64,000 nt of DNA from M3 sp045133615 (lineage in GTDB: Bacteria > Bacteroidota > Bacteroidia > Bacteroidales > Muribaculaceae). Both the position numbers and the translations under genes were made by a program. Where the stretch lies: contig JBGUUQ010000028.1 of the NCBI GenBank assembly GCA_045133615.1, forward strand, positions 1-64,000, written 5' to 3'. The notes below the pieces were generated by a model. It worked only from the letters and a program-made list of their open reading frames with translations, was not told where the DNA came from and did not search any database. Shown piece after piece: positions 52,920 to 62,243 of the stretch; within the stretch, counting starts at the first letter, position 1; every line of letters begins with the position of its first letter.

Positions 52920-55900
52920 ATGCCCCGTATAATTTCATCTATATTATTCACTCTCATCGCTTTAACCTTATTCACTTCTTCAGCCGGAGAAAGTTACAGT
53001 TTCCAACAGATTACCAATAAAGACGGACTTCCTCATCAACAAGTTGAAGATTTATTGCAAGACGACAACGGAATCCTATGGATAGGGACTCGAAACGGTC
53101 TCGCCAAATACGACGGCTATGACATTACAACATACTTCCATCAAGAAGGGAATCCCAATTCCATTCCACACAATACCATCATAGGACTCTTTCAAGACAG
53201 CAAGGGACGTATCTGGGTCGGAACTAACCGAGGTATCTGTCAATACCATCCGGAAAGCGACAACTTTAAATGCTACTCACCACAACATGACAACGCCTCC
53301 TACATCGTAGAAAACCACGACGGAAAAATAATCTGTGGAGGAACATCCGGATTATATCTGTTCGACGAAGCAACAGATTCGTTCAATATCCTCCACCGCA
53401 AAGAACGTCAAACAATACTCGCCTTGACCATCGACAACCAAAATCGTCTCTTTTTCGCTACCAACAACTCTATTTCGTTTTTTGACTCATCACTATCCAA
53501 AATCACCCAACTTAATCCATCTCTGTATTCAGATTTTCTCTACGGCTCCGACAAGATCGTACCTCTTTTCTTCGACTCTTCCAACCGACTTTGGATCGGA
53601 CGTAACGGCAAGGGTGTGATGTGGGTAGATCTTGTATCGGGCACAACCAAACAGTATCCGGCCGAAAAGATTTCAGACGGCACGGTAAGAGCCATCACCG
53701 AGGATCATCAACATAACATCTGGCTCGGTTCGGAAAACGGTATCACTGTCATAACACAAAACGACGATATTGAAATCATACATCCGAGTTTTTCGGAGAA
53801 AAATGCGCTCAACGATAATGCCATCTACACCATCATCTGCGACCGCAACAACAATATTTGGATCGGGACTTACTTTGGCGGAATCAATGTCGTATTCGAC
53901 AAGACAAAGCAATTTAACTGGATAAAACCCGGCTATAGCACGCGTAATCTCAAGGGAAAAGCCATCCGCAACATCATAGAGCCTTATCCGGGTACATTAT
54001 ATATAGCGTCCGAGGATGGTGGTATCAACATTTACGACTGCCATACCCGCGAGATCTCCCAGTTTAACCGACTTCCATCGATAGGGAACAACATCCACGA
54101 CATCCTCTTTGACGACACCGACAAAACGCTGTGGATCGGTTCGTTCAGAAATGGTCTATATGCCTACAATACGGCGACCAACACCCACAAATCATTCCAT
54201 TCCAATAGCAATTCAGGTTTGACTTCCGATGCTATTTTCCAAATAAAACGACAAAGCAACGGCACAATATGGATTGGGACAACCAGAGGACTACGCTATT
54301 TCGACAAGCAGAGCAATACGTTCAAGACCATCAACCACTCCATTCTCGACACAGATTTTGTGTACTGTCTCATCATCGATCGCAACGACAACATCTGGGT
54401 CGGCACAACCAGCCATGGACTTTTTCATATCAATACCAAGACCAACGAAGTGAGCGAATGGCAAAATTCGGGCATGAACGACGTATATATTACTTGTCTT
54501 TACCAAGACTCCAAAGGAATAGTATGGATAGGGACCAACAACAACGGGTTGCAGTATATACACCCTGATGAAATGAAGGTAAAAACACCGATTCCCGAAA
54601 TGGCACTCCCTCACACCACCATCTGCAGCATCGTCGAAGACTACCATAACCAACTTTGGGTAAGTACCAATATGGGACTCTACAAAATATCGCACGATGC
54701 CATCACTAAGTTCACAACCGAAAACGGACTGCCATCCAATCAATTCAATTTCTCATCGGCATTTCTCGCGCAAGACAGCCTATTATACTTCGGTAGTATC
54801 AACGGACTTGTGACACTCAATCCTCAGCTGATCAACGATGCCGAAGAGCAGTTTGAAGTATATCTCAAGTGTCTTAACATCAACGATATTCCCCAAACAT
54901 CCATTACCGATGGCTCGCCTCTCACACAAGCGCTTGACAATACCACCGAAATCACACTTTCCAACGAGCAAGCCAAATCGTTCAATATCGATTACATAGC
55001 CATCTCGCTTGGCAACACTGAGTCAATAAAGTATCAAATCCGACTGCTTGGACAAGATAACACTTGGCGTAACGTAGGCTCAGAGCGTAAATTTGTCGGC
55101 AACAATCTCCCCTCAGGATCGTACACATTACAAATCCGAGCCAACATTACCAATACCAATTGGGAGAAAGCGCCTATTAAGTCTCTACACATCACCATAA
55201 AACCGCCATTTTATCTCTCCTACTATGCATTTGCCATCTATCTGCTTCTATTCGTATTGATAATTTACTGTGCAATACGATTCTATCACAGCCGTATGTT
55301 GAAGAAAAACGAAATCAAGATTGCAGATATGCAGCAGAAAAAACTTGAGGAGTTCAATCAGATGAAATTTGAATTTTTCACCGCTGTATCACACGAACTA
55401 AAAACACCGTTATCGCTTATTCTGGCTCCACTCAAGCATATATCTCAAAGCAAAGAATTTTCAGACGAACTCCAAACAAAAATCAATACCGTCATCAAAA
55501 GTGCAAAAAAGATGGGAACTCTCATCGATGAGTTAATCATGTTCAACAAAGTAGAATCCGGTATATTCCGCTTCTATGTGCAACAGGGCAATCCGATAGA
55601 ATTTATCGAAAACATCACCACGCTCTACAAAGAGAATGCCAACGAGCGACAACTTAAATTTGATTTTGTCGGAGAAAACAACGGAGAACTCGCATGGTTT
55701 TCACCTCTCTATGTCGAATGTATAGTCAACAATTTGCTTTCCAACGCCTTCAAATTCACCCCGACCGGCGGTTCAGTCCAAGTCAATGCATCTATTATCG
55801 ACACCCCGTCGGGTCACATATATCTCCATATCGAGGTAGCAGACTCCGGCATAGGAATCATCAAAGAAGAACTCAACAATATTTTCGACAAATACTACCA

Positions 55901-56966
55901 GACAAAACGCGGTCACAACAAAAACAACAATGGCTGGGGTCTCGGACTCGCATTGGTAAAAAATCTCGTCTCCATCCATAAAGGCACCATTTCGGTGAAG
56001 AGTATCATAGGAGAAGGCTCGACATTTATAGTCGACCTCAATATTTCGGAAAAAGCATTCGAACCGAAATATCGCATCGAAGCCGACAAAACATCTCCTT
56101 CTCTCCACTACGACTTCACAATACCCAACCACACAGAAACCATCAGTGAGAGAACTGTCACTCAACCGATGAGCGATGACAAAAATCGCTCCACCCTACT
56201 CATTGTCGAAGATAATCAGGATTTGCTTCAATTACTATCCGAAATATTCTCATCGTCCTACAATATCCACCTTGCCGAAAACGGACGTGAAGCACTCGAC
56301 ATCATCGCCGACCACCATATCGACTGCATCATTTCCGACATCATGATGCCAGAAATGGACGGATACCAACTCTGTCAACGGATCAAAACCGACATCACCA
56401 CATCACACATACCCATAGTGCTTCTTTCTGCCAAAAACGACGAAAAAGATGTACTCGAAGGTATGGAATGTGGAGCCGATGCCTATATACAGAAGCCGTT
56501 TGATCCGAAAATTCTTGAACTGCAAATAAAAAACATTTTCCGCAACAAAAAAGCCATTCAAAATCTATTGGTCAAGTCTACAAGTTCAACAGCTGCGCAA
56601 GAGGAAAAGGCAGAAGTGCCCTTACTCAACAAGCTTGACCAAGAATTTATCGAGCGCATAAACAATCTAATAGACCAAAATATTGACAACGACTCATTCT
56701 CGATTTCCGACATCACTACCACATTGGGAATAAGCAGAAGCCTGCTTCATGTAAAGATGAAGACTCTTCTCAATATCTCTGCAAGCGAATACATACGCAA
56801 AAAACGCCTCAACAAAGCTTGCGAACTTCTCCTCAACGGCTACTCCGTTTCAGAGACAGCCTACAGCACAGGTTTTGCCGACCCAAACTACTTCTCTAAA
56901 TCATTCAAAAAGGAATTTAACCTCACTCCCACCGAATACCAAAATCAAGCCAAAGAGCAGAAATAA
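52920..56966 (+). CDS. Hybrid two-component system regulator (HTCS)
   Basis: A 1348-residue regulator joining sensing and DNA binding in one chain. After a signal peptide come two propeller sensor halves built of repeated LWIGT-type strands (about 25-660), a Y_Y_Y domain, a transmembrane helix (about 765-785), a histidine kinase with phospho-acceptor His825 (AVSHELKTPLSLILAP), the N/G boxes NNLLSNAFKFTP and GWGLGLALVKNLV, a receiver domain with Asp1140 (ISDIMMPEMDGYQL) and an AraC-type helix-turn-helix (SDITTTLGISRSLLHVKMKT). It senses a periplasmic oligosaccharide and activates the locus. The ATG at 52920 gives the signal peptide. Confidence 0.95.
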   Translation: MPRIISSILFTLIALTLFTSSAGESYSFQQITNKDGLPHQQVEDLLQDDNGILWIGTRNGLAKYDGYDITTYFHQEGNPNSIPHNTIIGLFQDSKGRIWVGTNRGICQYHPESDNFKCYSPQHDNASYIVENHDGKIICGGTSGLYLFDEATDSFNILHRKERQTILALTIDNQNRLFFATNNSISFFDSSLSKITQLNPSLYSDFLYGSDKIVPLFFDSSNRLWIGRNGKGVMWVDLVSGTTKQYPAEKISDGTVRAITEDHQHNIWLGSENGITVITQNDDIEIIHPSFSEKNALNDNAIYTIICDRNNNIWIGTYFGGINVVFDKTKQFNWIKPGYSTRNLKGKAIRNIIEPYPGTLYIASEDGGINIYDCHTREISQFNRLPSIGNNIHDILFDDTDKTLWIGSFRNGLYAYNTATNTHKSFHSNSNSGLTSDAIFQIKRQSNGTIWIGTTRGLRYFDKQSNTFKTINHSILDTDFVYCLIIDRNDNIWVGTTSHGLFHINTKTNEVSEWQNSGMNDVYITCLYQDSKGIVWIGTNNNGLQYIHPDEMKVKTPIPEMALPHTTICSIVEDYHNQLWVSTNMGLYKISHDAITKFTTENGLPSNQFNFSSAFLAQDSLLYFGSINGLVTLNPQLINDAEEQFEVYLKCLNINDIPQTSITDGSPLTQALDNTTEITLSNEQAKSFNIDYIAISLGNTESIKYQIRLLGQDNTWRNVGSERKFVGNNLPSGSYTLQIRANITNTNWEKAPIKSLHITIKPPFYLSYYAFAIYLLLFVLIIYCAIRFYHSRMLKKNEIKIADMQQKKLEEFNQMKFEFFTAVSHELKTPLSLILAPLKHISQSKEFSDELQTKINTVIKSAKKMGTLIDELIMFNKVESGIFRFYVQQGNPIEFIENITTLYKENANERQLKFDFVGENNGELAWFSPLYVECIVNNLLSNAFKFTPTGGSVQVNASIIDTPSGHIYLHIEVADSGIGIIKEELNNIFDKYYQTKRGHNKNNNGWGLGLALVKNLVSIHKGTISVKSIIGEGSTFIVDLNISEKAFEPKYRIEADKTSPSLHYDFTIPNHTETISERTVTQPMSDDKNRSTLLIVEDNQDLLQLLSEIFSSSYNIHLAENGREALDIIADHHIDCIISDIMMPEMDGYQLCQRIKTDITTSHIPIVLLSAKNDEKDVLEGMECGADAYIQKPFDPKILELQIKNIFRNKKAIQNLLVKSTSSTAAQEEKAEVPLLNKLDQEFIERINNLIDQNIDNDSFSISDITTTLGISRSLLHVKMKTLLNISASEYIRKKRLNKACELLLNGYSVSETAYSTGFADPNYFSKSFKKEFNLTPTEYQNQAKEQK

Positions 56967-56998
56967 TAATTTGAATCAATCCACATCTCTCCATCCGT

Positions 56999-57041
56999 CC
57001 CCCAACAATGAAATCTTCGTTGGGGGATACTGTCTTTTTTT
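56999..57041 (+). terminator. Intrinsic terminator after the HTCS gene
   Basis: CCCCCAAC (56999-57006) pairs with GTTGGGGG (57019-57026), followed by a TCTTTTTTT run (57033-57041). It lies about 30 nt after the HTCS stop. Confidence 0.85.
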
Positions 57042-57106
57042 CGAGGAAATGCACAAAAATACACTTTTTTAAGACATCATTACCCTATATTTATCACCAA
57101 CTTGTG

Positions 57107-57114
57107 TAATTTTG
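57107..57114 (+). promoter_or_regulatory. Candidate -7 element for the aldose epimerase gene
   Basis: TAATTTTG matches the Bacteroidetes -7 consensus, about 38 nt before the ATG at 57152. The -33 position lacks a clear TTTG, which would fit a promoter needing an activator. Confidence 0.4.
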
Positions 57115-57151
57115 CCTTTGTTACTAACAAACACTAACCAAATTCTGACAC

Positions 57152-58291
57152 ATGAAAAAATCTATTTTACTTTCAACTGCATTAGTGCTTTCGTTGACTG
57201 CCTGCAACACAACCGACAAGCAAGAACTTGCACTCATAGATCCGTCAAACTTCAAGACCACCATTGATGACAAGGCTGTAGATCTCTACACCCTTCAAAA
57301 CGAAAACGGCATGGCTATGCAAGTAACCAATTTCGGAGGACACGTCGTTTCACTTTGGGCACCCGACAAAAACGGGCACTTTGAAGATGTTGTATTAGGA
57401 CACAATAATATAGATGAATATGTCAACCATGCCGGCGAACGTTTCATTGGTTGCGTTGTAGGTCGCTACGCCAACCGCATCGCCAACGGACAATTTTCAC
57501 TCAATGGCGAAACCTACACCCTACCTCAGAACAATAACGGACAAAGCCTCCATGGAGGTCTGAAAGGTCTTGATCTTGTGGTATGGGACGTAGACACCGT
57601 TGCTGACGACATGATACGTCTCTCTTACCTCTCACCCGATGGAGAAGAAGGCTATCCCGGTAATCTCAAAATTGAGATGACATATTCATTAACACCCGAC
57701 AATGAATTCAAAATCAATTATAAAGCAACAACAGACAAACCTACCGTAGTAAACCTTTCACATCACGGATTTTTCAACCTCAAGGGCGAGGGCAAAGGAA
57801 CAATTAATGACCATATCTTAACTATTTATGCAGACTCAATCACTCCGGTCAATGAAGTACTCATCCCAATTGGAAAACACCAAGCAGTAGAAGGGACCCC
57901 GTTCGACTTCCGTAACGGCAAAGCAATTGGTCAGGATGTAAACACAGAAGGTGACGAACAGCTCAAAAACGGTCAAGGCTACGACCACAATTGGGTACTC
58001 AACCGCAAATCAGCCAACGATCTCGAATTGGCAGCATCGGTTTACGAGCCTGAAAGCGGTCGCCTACTTGAAGTACTCACCAACCAACCCGGTATGCAAT
58101 TCTACGGCGGAAACTTCTTCAATGGTACCGGTAACGGCAAATATGGCGCTACCTACAACTATCGTGAAGCCATCGCCCTCGAAACGCAGAAATTCCCCGA
58201 CAGCCCTAACCAGCCGTCGTTCCCCTCTACCGTCCTCAACCCCGGTGAGACTTACGATCACATCTGCGTATATCGTTTCACAACAAAATAG
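57152..58291 (+). CDS. Aldose 1-epimerase (GalM-like), secreted
   Basis: A 379-residue protein that interconverts alpha and beta anomers of aldoses. It has a signal peptide with lipobox LTAC (residues near 16-19; MKKSILLSTALVLSLTAC), so it is probably an outer or periplasmic lipoprotein. Family features are YANRIANGQFSLNGETYTLP, NNGQSLHGGLKGLD, TVVNLSHHGFFNLKGEG (catalytic histidine) and DHNWVLNR, with PGMQFYGGNFFNGTG near the end. Its presence fits mutarotation of released sugars such as arabinose or galactose. It lies between two terminators. Confidence 0.92.
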   Translation: MKKSILLSTALVLSLTACNTTDKQELALIDPSNFKTTIDDKAVDLYTLQNENGMAMQVTNFGGHVVSLWAPDKNGHFEDVVLGHNNIDEYVNHAGERFIGCVVGRYANRIANGQFSLNGETYTLPQNNNGQSLHGGLKGLDLVVWDVDTVADDMIRLSYLSPDGEEGYPGNLKIEMTYSLTPDNEFKINYKATTDKPTVVNLSHHGFFNLKGEGKGTINDHILTIYADSITPVNEVLIPIGKHQAVEGTPFDFRNGKAIGQDVNTEGDEQLKNGQGYDHNWVLNRKSANDLELAASVYEPESGRLLEVLTNQPGMQFYGGNFFNGTGNGKYGATYNYREAIALETQKFPDSPNQPSFPSTVLNPGETYDHICVYRFTTK

Positions 58292-58378
58292 GCAGTAATT
58301 TAGGTTAATTAAATAGTAATACAATTTTTCATTTGGTAGCAACCTATTAAGGTATATTTAATTTAGGTTTGAGTCAAT

Positions 58379-58430
58379 AAAAGCAGTAGAGATTAGGGGA
58401 CTCCATCAAGCATATCTCTACTGCTTTTTT
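58379..58430 (+). terminator. Strong intrinsic terminator after the epimerase gene
   Basis: AAAAGCAGTAGAGAT (58379-58393) pairs perfectly with ATCTCTACTGCTTTT (58414-58428), followed by more T (to 58430). It separates galM from the GH43 genes. Confidence 0.93.
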
Positions 58431-58482
58431 ACACATAACCTAACTGCCGCCATAATTTATAAACTAACCCAAACAATCATAT

Positions 58483-61161
58483 ATGAAACGTATAATTCTA
58501 CCATTACTCGTTTTGTGCATCGGTACTATTACCTTTGCTCAAAAGAATATCACCAATCCGGTTATAAAACGAATTGCCGACTGCGGCGTAATGAAGTATA
58601 ATGGAAAATACTACATCGGTGGCGTAGGAACAGAAGGCGACTTCTATGTATCGTCTGACCTCGTGAACTGGGGAGATCCGATTCATGTAATAGACATGGA
58701 CAACGACTGGACCCGAGGTACCGGAGCTAAAAATAACCAAATCCACGCCAACGACATGGTCTATCTCAACGGAACATTCCACTTTTATTGGTCGGTAAAC
58801 TATTGGGGAGGCGACCGCCATGCAGTACACATGGTACATGCACAAAGCGACAATGTTCTTGGTCCGTACTACGAACCCGACAAAACCACTTGGCTCGACA
58901 ACCGTATTGACCCAAAACTATTCATCGACGATGACGGACAATTATATATGTACATGGTGCGTTTCACCGAAGGCAACGCCATTTGGGTTCGCAAAATGAA
59001 AAATCCGGCTGAATTTGAAAGCGAACCGTTCTGTTTGTTCGCATCACTTCCCGACACATGGGAAACGATGGACAACCGTGTTGCCGAAGGTCCTTGGGTC
59101 TTCAAATATCGCGACCAATACTACATGATGTATAACGCGAACCATACCGGGACTTCTTGGGGCAATTATCAACTCGGTGTGGCACAAGCCGACTCTCCCA
59201 TCTTATTCAACAATGGAAACAAATACAGCTATCCGGTTGTCGGGTGCAACCTCACTGAATTAAGCGACCGATATGCCGACATTCTTCGTTATAGCCGTAT
59301 GGCGTATGATCCGATGTTTTCATATACTGAGACACAACCGATTGCAGGATGGGAAAAGACAGGATTTGACGATGCTTCATGGCAAAAAGGTGAAAGCGGG
59401 TTTGCAGCACGTGCAATAGCAGGTTCTACCACCCAACACATGGGAACCAAATGGACTTCCGATAACCTTTGGCTGCGCAAAGAGTTTACTGCCGATAAAA
59501 ACGTAGGAAATATTGCCATTCGTATCAAGCACCATGGCGATACCAAAATAATGCTCAACGGCAAAGAAATCTACAACAAGCAAGGACGAGATTTCTGCGT
59601 TATAAACCTTGATGCTCAACAACGCAAAGCAATCGTTAATGGCACCAACACTCTCGCGGTTGAAACTGCTAAAGGGCGCGACAATTTCTTCGACATCGCT
59701 ATTTTCGACATCAAAGACCAAATCGCCGACGACATATTGATGACTCCGGGACAACCCAATATCCTCCGCGGACCCAACGGGTTTGAATGGTGGCTCATCT
59801 ATATGGCCAATCGTAATGATGCCGGACGCGACCAATATATCGATAGAGTGCAATTCTTTGACAAGACACTTTATGTAGACGGAATTACCGGTCCTAACAC
59901 ACCGGGATACCACCCGGTTCCGGCTCTTCCCACATTTGCCACAACAGGTGAAACAGCAGCACAAGGAGCATTTACTCAAACTCAATCCTCGGCAACATAT
60001 TTATTTGAAACCGGAGTAAAAACTTCAGGTGATGCAGGAGCTATTGCATGGTGGGAAGACGAAAACAATTATGCAAAAGTTGGTCTGAATGCAGCAGCCG
60101 GCTCTTGGTATCTAATTACTTGTATTAACGGCAATACCAATACTGAAAGTTATCAACTTGCCCCCGACTTCCGCTGGGGCGTATACCACAACATCCGCAT
60201 CGAACGCAACGGCGAAAGCATGCAAGTTTGGCTCGATGAACTACCGGCACCCGGTCGACATCGTTTCTGTAATATAATCCCGGCATCAGCAGGATATGCA
60301 GGCACATTTGATAATTCAGGCAATGCTCTTTTCGATGGCACAATCTATACCATCGGATTCGATAATGTAGACCATCGTCTTGCAAAGGGAGAAGAACTTA
60401 TCAAAGGCGATGTCCTCACCGACTACGAACTCAGTTTCCAACTCTACGGACTCAATCCGACTCGCAATGCCGGTTGCTATCCAATCTATGTAGATGCCAA
60501 TAATTATGTGAAAGCCACATTCAATGGCGTAACAGGTTGCCTTGATATCGTTACCGTTGTAAAAGGGAAAGAGAAAAAACAACAATCCGTATCACTCGAA
60601 AACATGCGTATAACCTATCCCGATGTGAAATATACCGACATGATTGAAAAAGGCTATCGTTTTGGAGCTACGTCATGGATTAACGGAATATATCTCAACC
60701 GTAGCAAGGAAAACAGCACTTCGGCATACGCAGCTTCGCTCAGCATCAAAAACGGGAAAGAAAATGCGTTCAACGACAACATGTTCAACCGTCTTACAAC
60801 GGAATATCTAATTGATGGCAAGTGGCACTCAATCGACACATCCAATGCCAACATCGCCGACAATCCGATGTACAACTACACATCGTTCGAACCAACCAAA
60901 ATGGATGGATTACGTTTCATCAACAGCATTCCGACCGATAATCGCCGACACATCTACAAGATTATTGTCAACGAATGTCTAAAAGAAAACTACAACTTCC
61001 GTTCAATTCGTCGTGGCAACGATTTGTATCTCTTTATCGATGGCAAAGAAGTGGCAAAAGTCGATGTGACGAATATGCCCGCATCTCGATTCGGACTCTG
61101 TGCAGGGAATTATGCTCCCTCTTTCAACGGCATTCTTTACTATCACATTGGTAACAAATAA
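58483..61161 (+). CDS. GH43 glycoside hydrolase with inserted jelly-roll-like domain
   Basis: An 892-residue secreted protein (signal peptide ending TFAQ). The GH43 five-bladed propeller carries Asp33 (ADCGVMKYNGKYYIGG), Asp143 (NRIDPKLFIDDDGQLYMY) and Glu202 (VAEGPWVFKYRDQYYMMY), the general base, modulator and acid of the family. Residues about 280-412 interrupt the propeller with a galactose-binding-like sandwich (WEKTGFDDASWQKGESGF, NLWLRKEFTADKNVGNIAI, IKHHGDTKIMLNGKEIYNKQ). The propeller then resumes (GPNGFEWWLIYMANRN). The last about 400 residues look like two concanavalin/LamG-type sandwiches. GH43 members act on arabinans, arabinosides or xylosides. The GH93-like neighbours favour an arabinose linkage. 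Confidence 0.85.
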   Translation: MKRIILPLLVLCIGTITFAQKNITNPVIKRIADCGVMKYNGKYYIGGVGTEGDFYVSSDLVNWGDPIHVIDMDNDWTRGTGAKNNQIHANDMVYLNGTFHFYWSVNYWGGDRHAVHMVHAQSDNVLGPYYEPDKTTWLDNRIDPKLFIDDDGQLYMYMVRFTEGNAIWVRKMKNPAEFESEPFCLFASLPDTWETMDNRVAEGPWVFKYRDQYYMMYNANHTGTSWGNYQLGVAQADSPILFNNGNKYSYPVVGCNLTELSDRYADILRYSRMAYDPMFSYTETQPIAGWEKTGFDDASWQKGESGFAARAIAGSTTQHMGTKWTSDNLWLRKEFTADKNVGNIAIRIKHHGDTKIMLNGKEIYNKQGRDFCVINLDAQQRKAIVNGTNTLAVETAKGRDNFFDIAIFDIKDQIADDILMTPGQPNILRGPNGFEWWLIYMANRNDAGRDQYIDRVQFFDKTLYVDGITGPNTPGYHPVPALPTFATTGETAAQGAFTQTQSSATYLFETGVKTSGDAGAIAWWEDENNYAKVGLNAAAGSWYLITCINGNTNTESYQLAPDFRWGVYHNIRIERNGESMQVWLDELPAPGRHRFCNIIPASAGYAGTFDNSGNALFDGTIYTIGFDNVDHRLAKGEELIKGDVLTDYELSFQLYGLNPTRNAGCYPIYVDANNYVKATFNGVTGCLDIVTVVKGKEKKQQSVSLENMRITYPDVKYTDMIEKGYRFGATSWINGIYLNRSKENSTSAYAASLSIKNGKENAFNDNMFNRLTTEYLIDGKWHSIDTSNANIADNPMYNYTSFEPTKMDGLRFINSIPTDNRRHIYKIIVNECLKENYNFRSIRRGNDLYLFIDGKEVAKVDVTNMPASRFGLCAGNYAPSFNGILYYHIGNK

Positions 61162-61173
61162 ATTCAAATCAAC

Positions 61174-62160
61174 ATGAAACACCCGTTTTTAATCGCAGCA
61201 ATAGCTGCATCAATCACTCTCCCTGCATTCATTTCTTGTGCGCCTCAACAAACCGCAGAAGAAGGGGAAGAAATATTTTTTGCCGACCCGACAATATTTG
61301 TCGAAAACGGTAAATATTATCTTACCGGCACCGGAAATCCAAATGGTTTTACAATGTTGGAATCCACCGATCTCAAAACTTGGACTGCTGTTAACGCCGA
61401 TACCACTCACTTTATTCTAAAAAAAGGTGAAAACGTTTTCGGAGAAAAAGGATTTTGGGCTCCACAAATATATAAAGAAGGCGACAAATACTACTTCTTC
61501 TACACTGCCAACGAACAGACTGTAGTGGCAAAAGCCGATACTGTGACAGGACCATATACTCAAACCGACGTTCGTCCGATTGATGGTAGCGAGAAAAACA
61601 TCGACCCCTATTTGTTTAAGGACGACGATGGCAAATACTATCTCTATCACGTACGTTTCGACCATGGCAACTATCTTTGGGCAGCCGAATATGATATAAC
61701 CGGCGACTCCATCAATAAAGCCACTTTGACTCAATGTTTCCAAGCAACCGAACATTGGGAAGATACCGAAGAACCGAATATGTGGGATCCCATTATGGAA
61801 GGTCCGACTGTATTCAAAAAGGATGGTACTTATTATCTGATGTATTCTGCCAATCACTATCTCAATCCGGACTATGCCGTAGGTTATGCAACAGCACCCT
61901 CTCCTCTCGGTCCGTGGACAAAACATAAAAACAATCCGTTCATTCATGTTTCGAAAGTGGGCGAAAATGGATCCGGACATGGCGACCTCTTCACCGGTCT
62001 CGACGGCAATCCCTATTATGTTTACCATGTACACTACAATGATACGATCGTAGGACCTCGACGTACTCGTATCGTTCCTCTTAATATCACCACCGATTCT
62101 GCCGGAATCCTTGACATTTCAGTTAAAGCCGACGGCATTATCATTCCACGCGTGAAGTAG
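61174..62160 (+). CDS. GH43 lipoprotein (arabinofuranosidase/arabinanase-type)
   Basis: A 328-residue compact GH43 lipoprotein with lipobox FISC (Cys22). It has the full catalytic set: Asp38 (FFADPTIFVENGKYYLTG), Asp144 (KNIDPYLFKDDDGKYYLY) and Glu209 (IMEGPTVFKKDGTYYLMY). Other blade motifs include GFWAPQIYKEGDKYYFFY and GSGHGDLFTG. It has no accessory domain. Its start is 12 nt after the larger GH43 gene, so they are cotranscribed. Likely role: removing arabinofuranosyl or xylosyl units after import or at the surface. Exact linkage is unknown. Confidence 0.92.
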   Translation: MKHPFLIAAIAASITLPAFISCAPQQTAEEGEEIFFADPTIFVENGKYYLTGTGNPNGFTMLESTDLKTWTAVNADTTHFILKKGENVFGEKGFWAPQIYKEGDKYYFFYTANEQTVVAKADTVTGPYTQTDVRPIDGSEKNIDPYLFKDDDGKYYLYHVRFDHGNYLWAAEYDITGDSINKATLTQCFQATEHWEDTEEPNMWDPIMEGPTVFKKDGTYYLMYSANHYLNPDYAVGYATAPSPLGPWTKHKNNPFIHVSKVGENGSGHGDLFTGLDGNPYYVYHVHYNDTIVGPRRTRIVPLNITTDSAGILDISVKADGIIIPRVK

Positions 62161-62177
62161 TCCAATACTTTAAGTTT

Positions 62178-62222
62178 GAGAATCAATTTTGATATTTCTT
62201 AAGAATATCAAAATTGATTCTC
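62178..62222 (+). terminator. Perfect 19-bp hairpin after the GH43 genes
   Basis: GAGAATCAATTTTGATATT (62178-62196), 7-nt loop, AATATCAAAATTGATTCTC (62204-62222). No T run follows. It lies 22 nt before the ATG of the oxidoreductase and may reduce but not abolish its expression. Confidence 0.75.
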
Positions 62223-62243
62223 TCTTATAACGACATAAACCAC

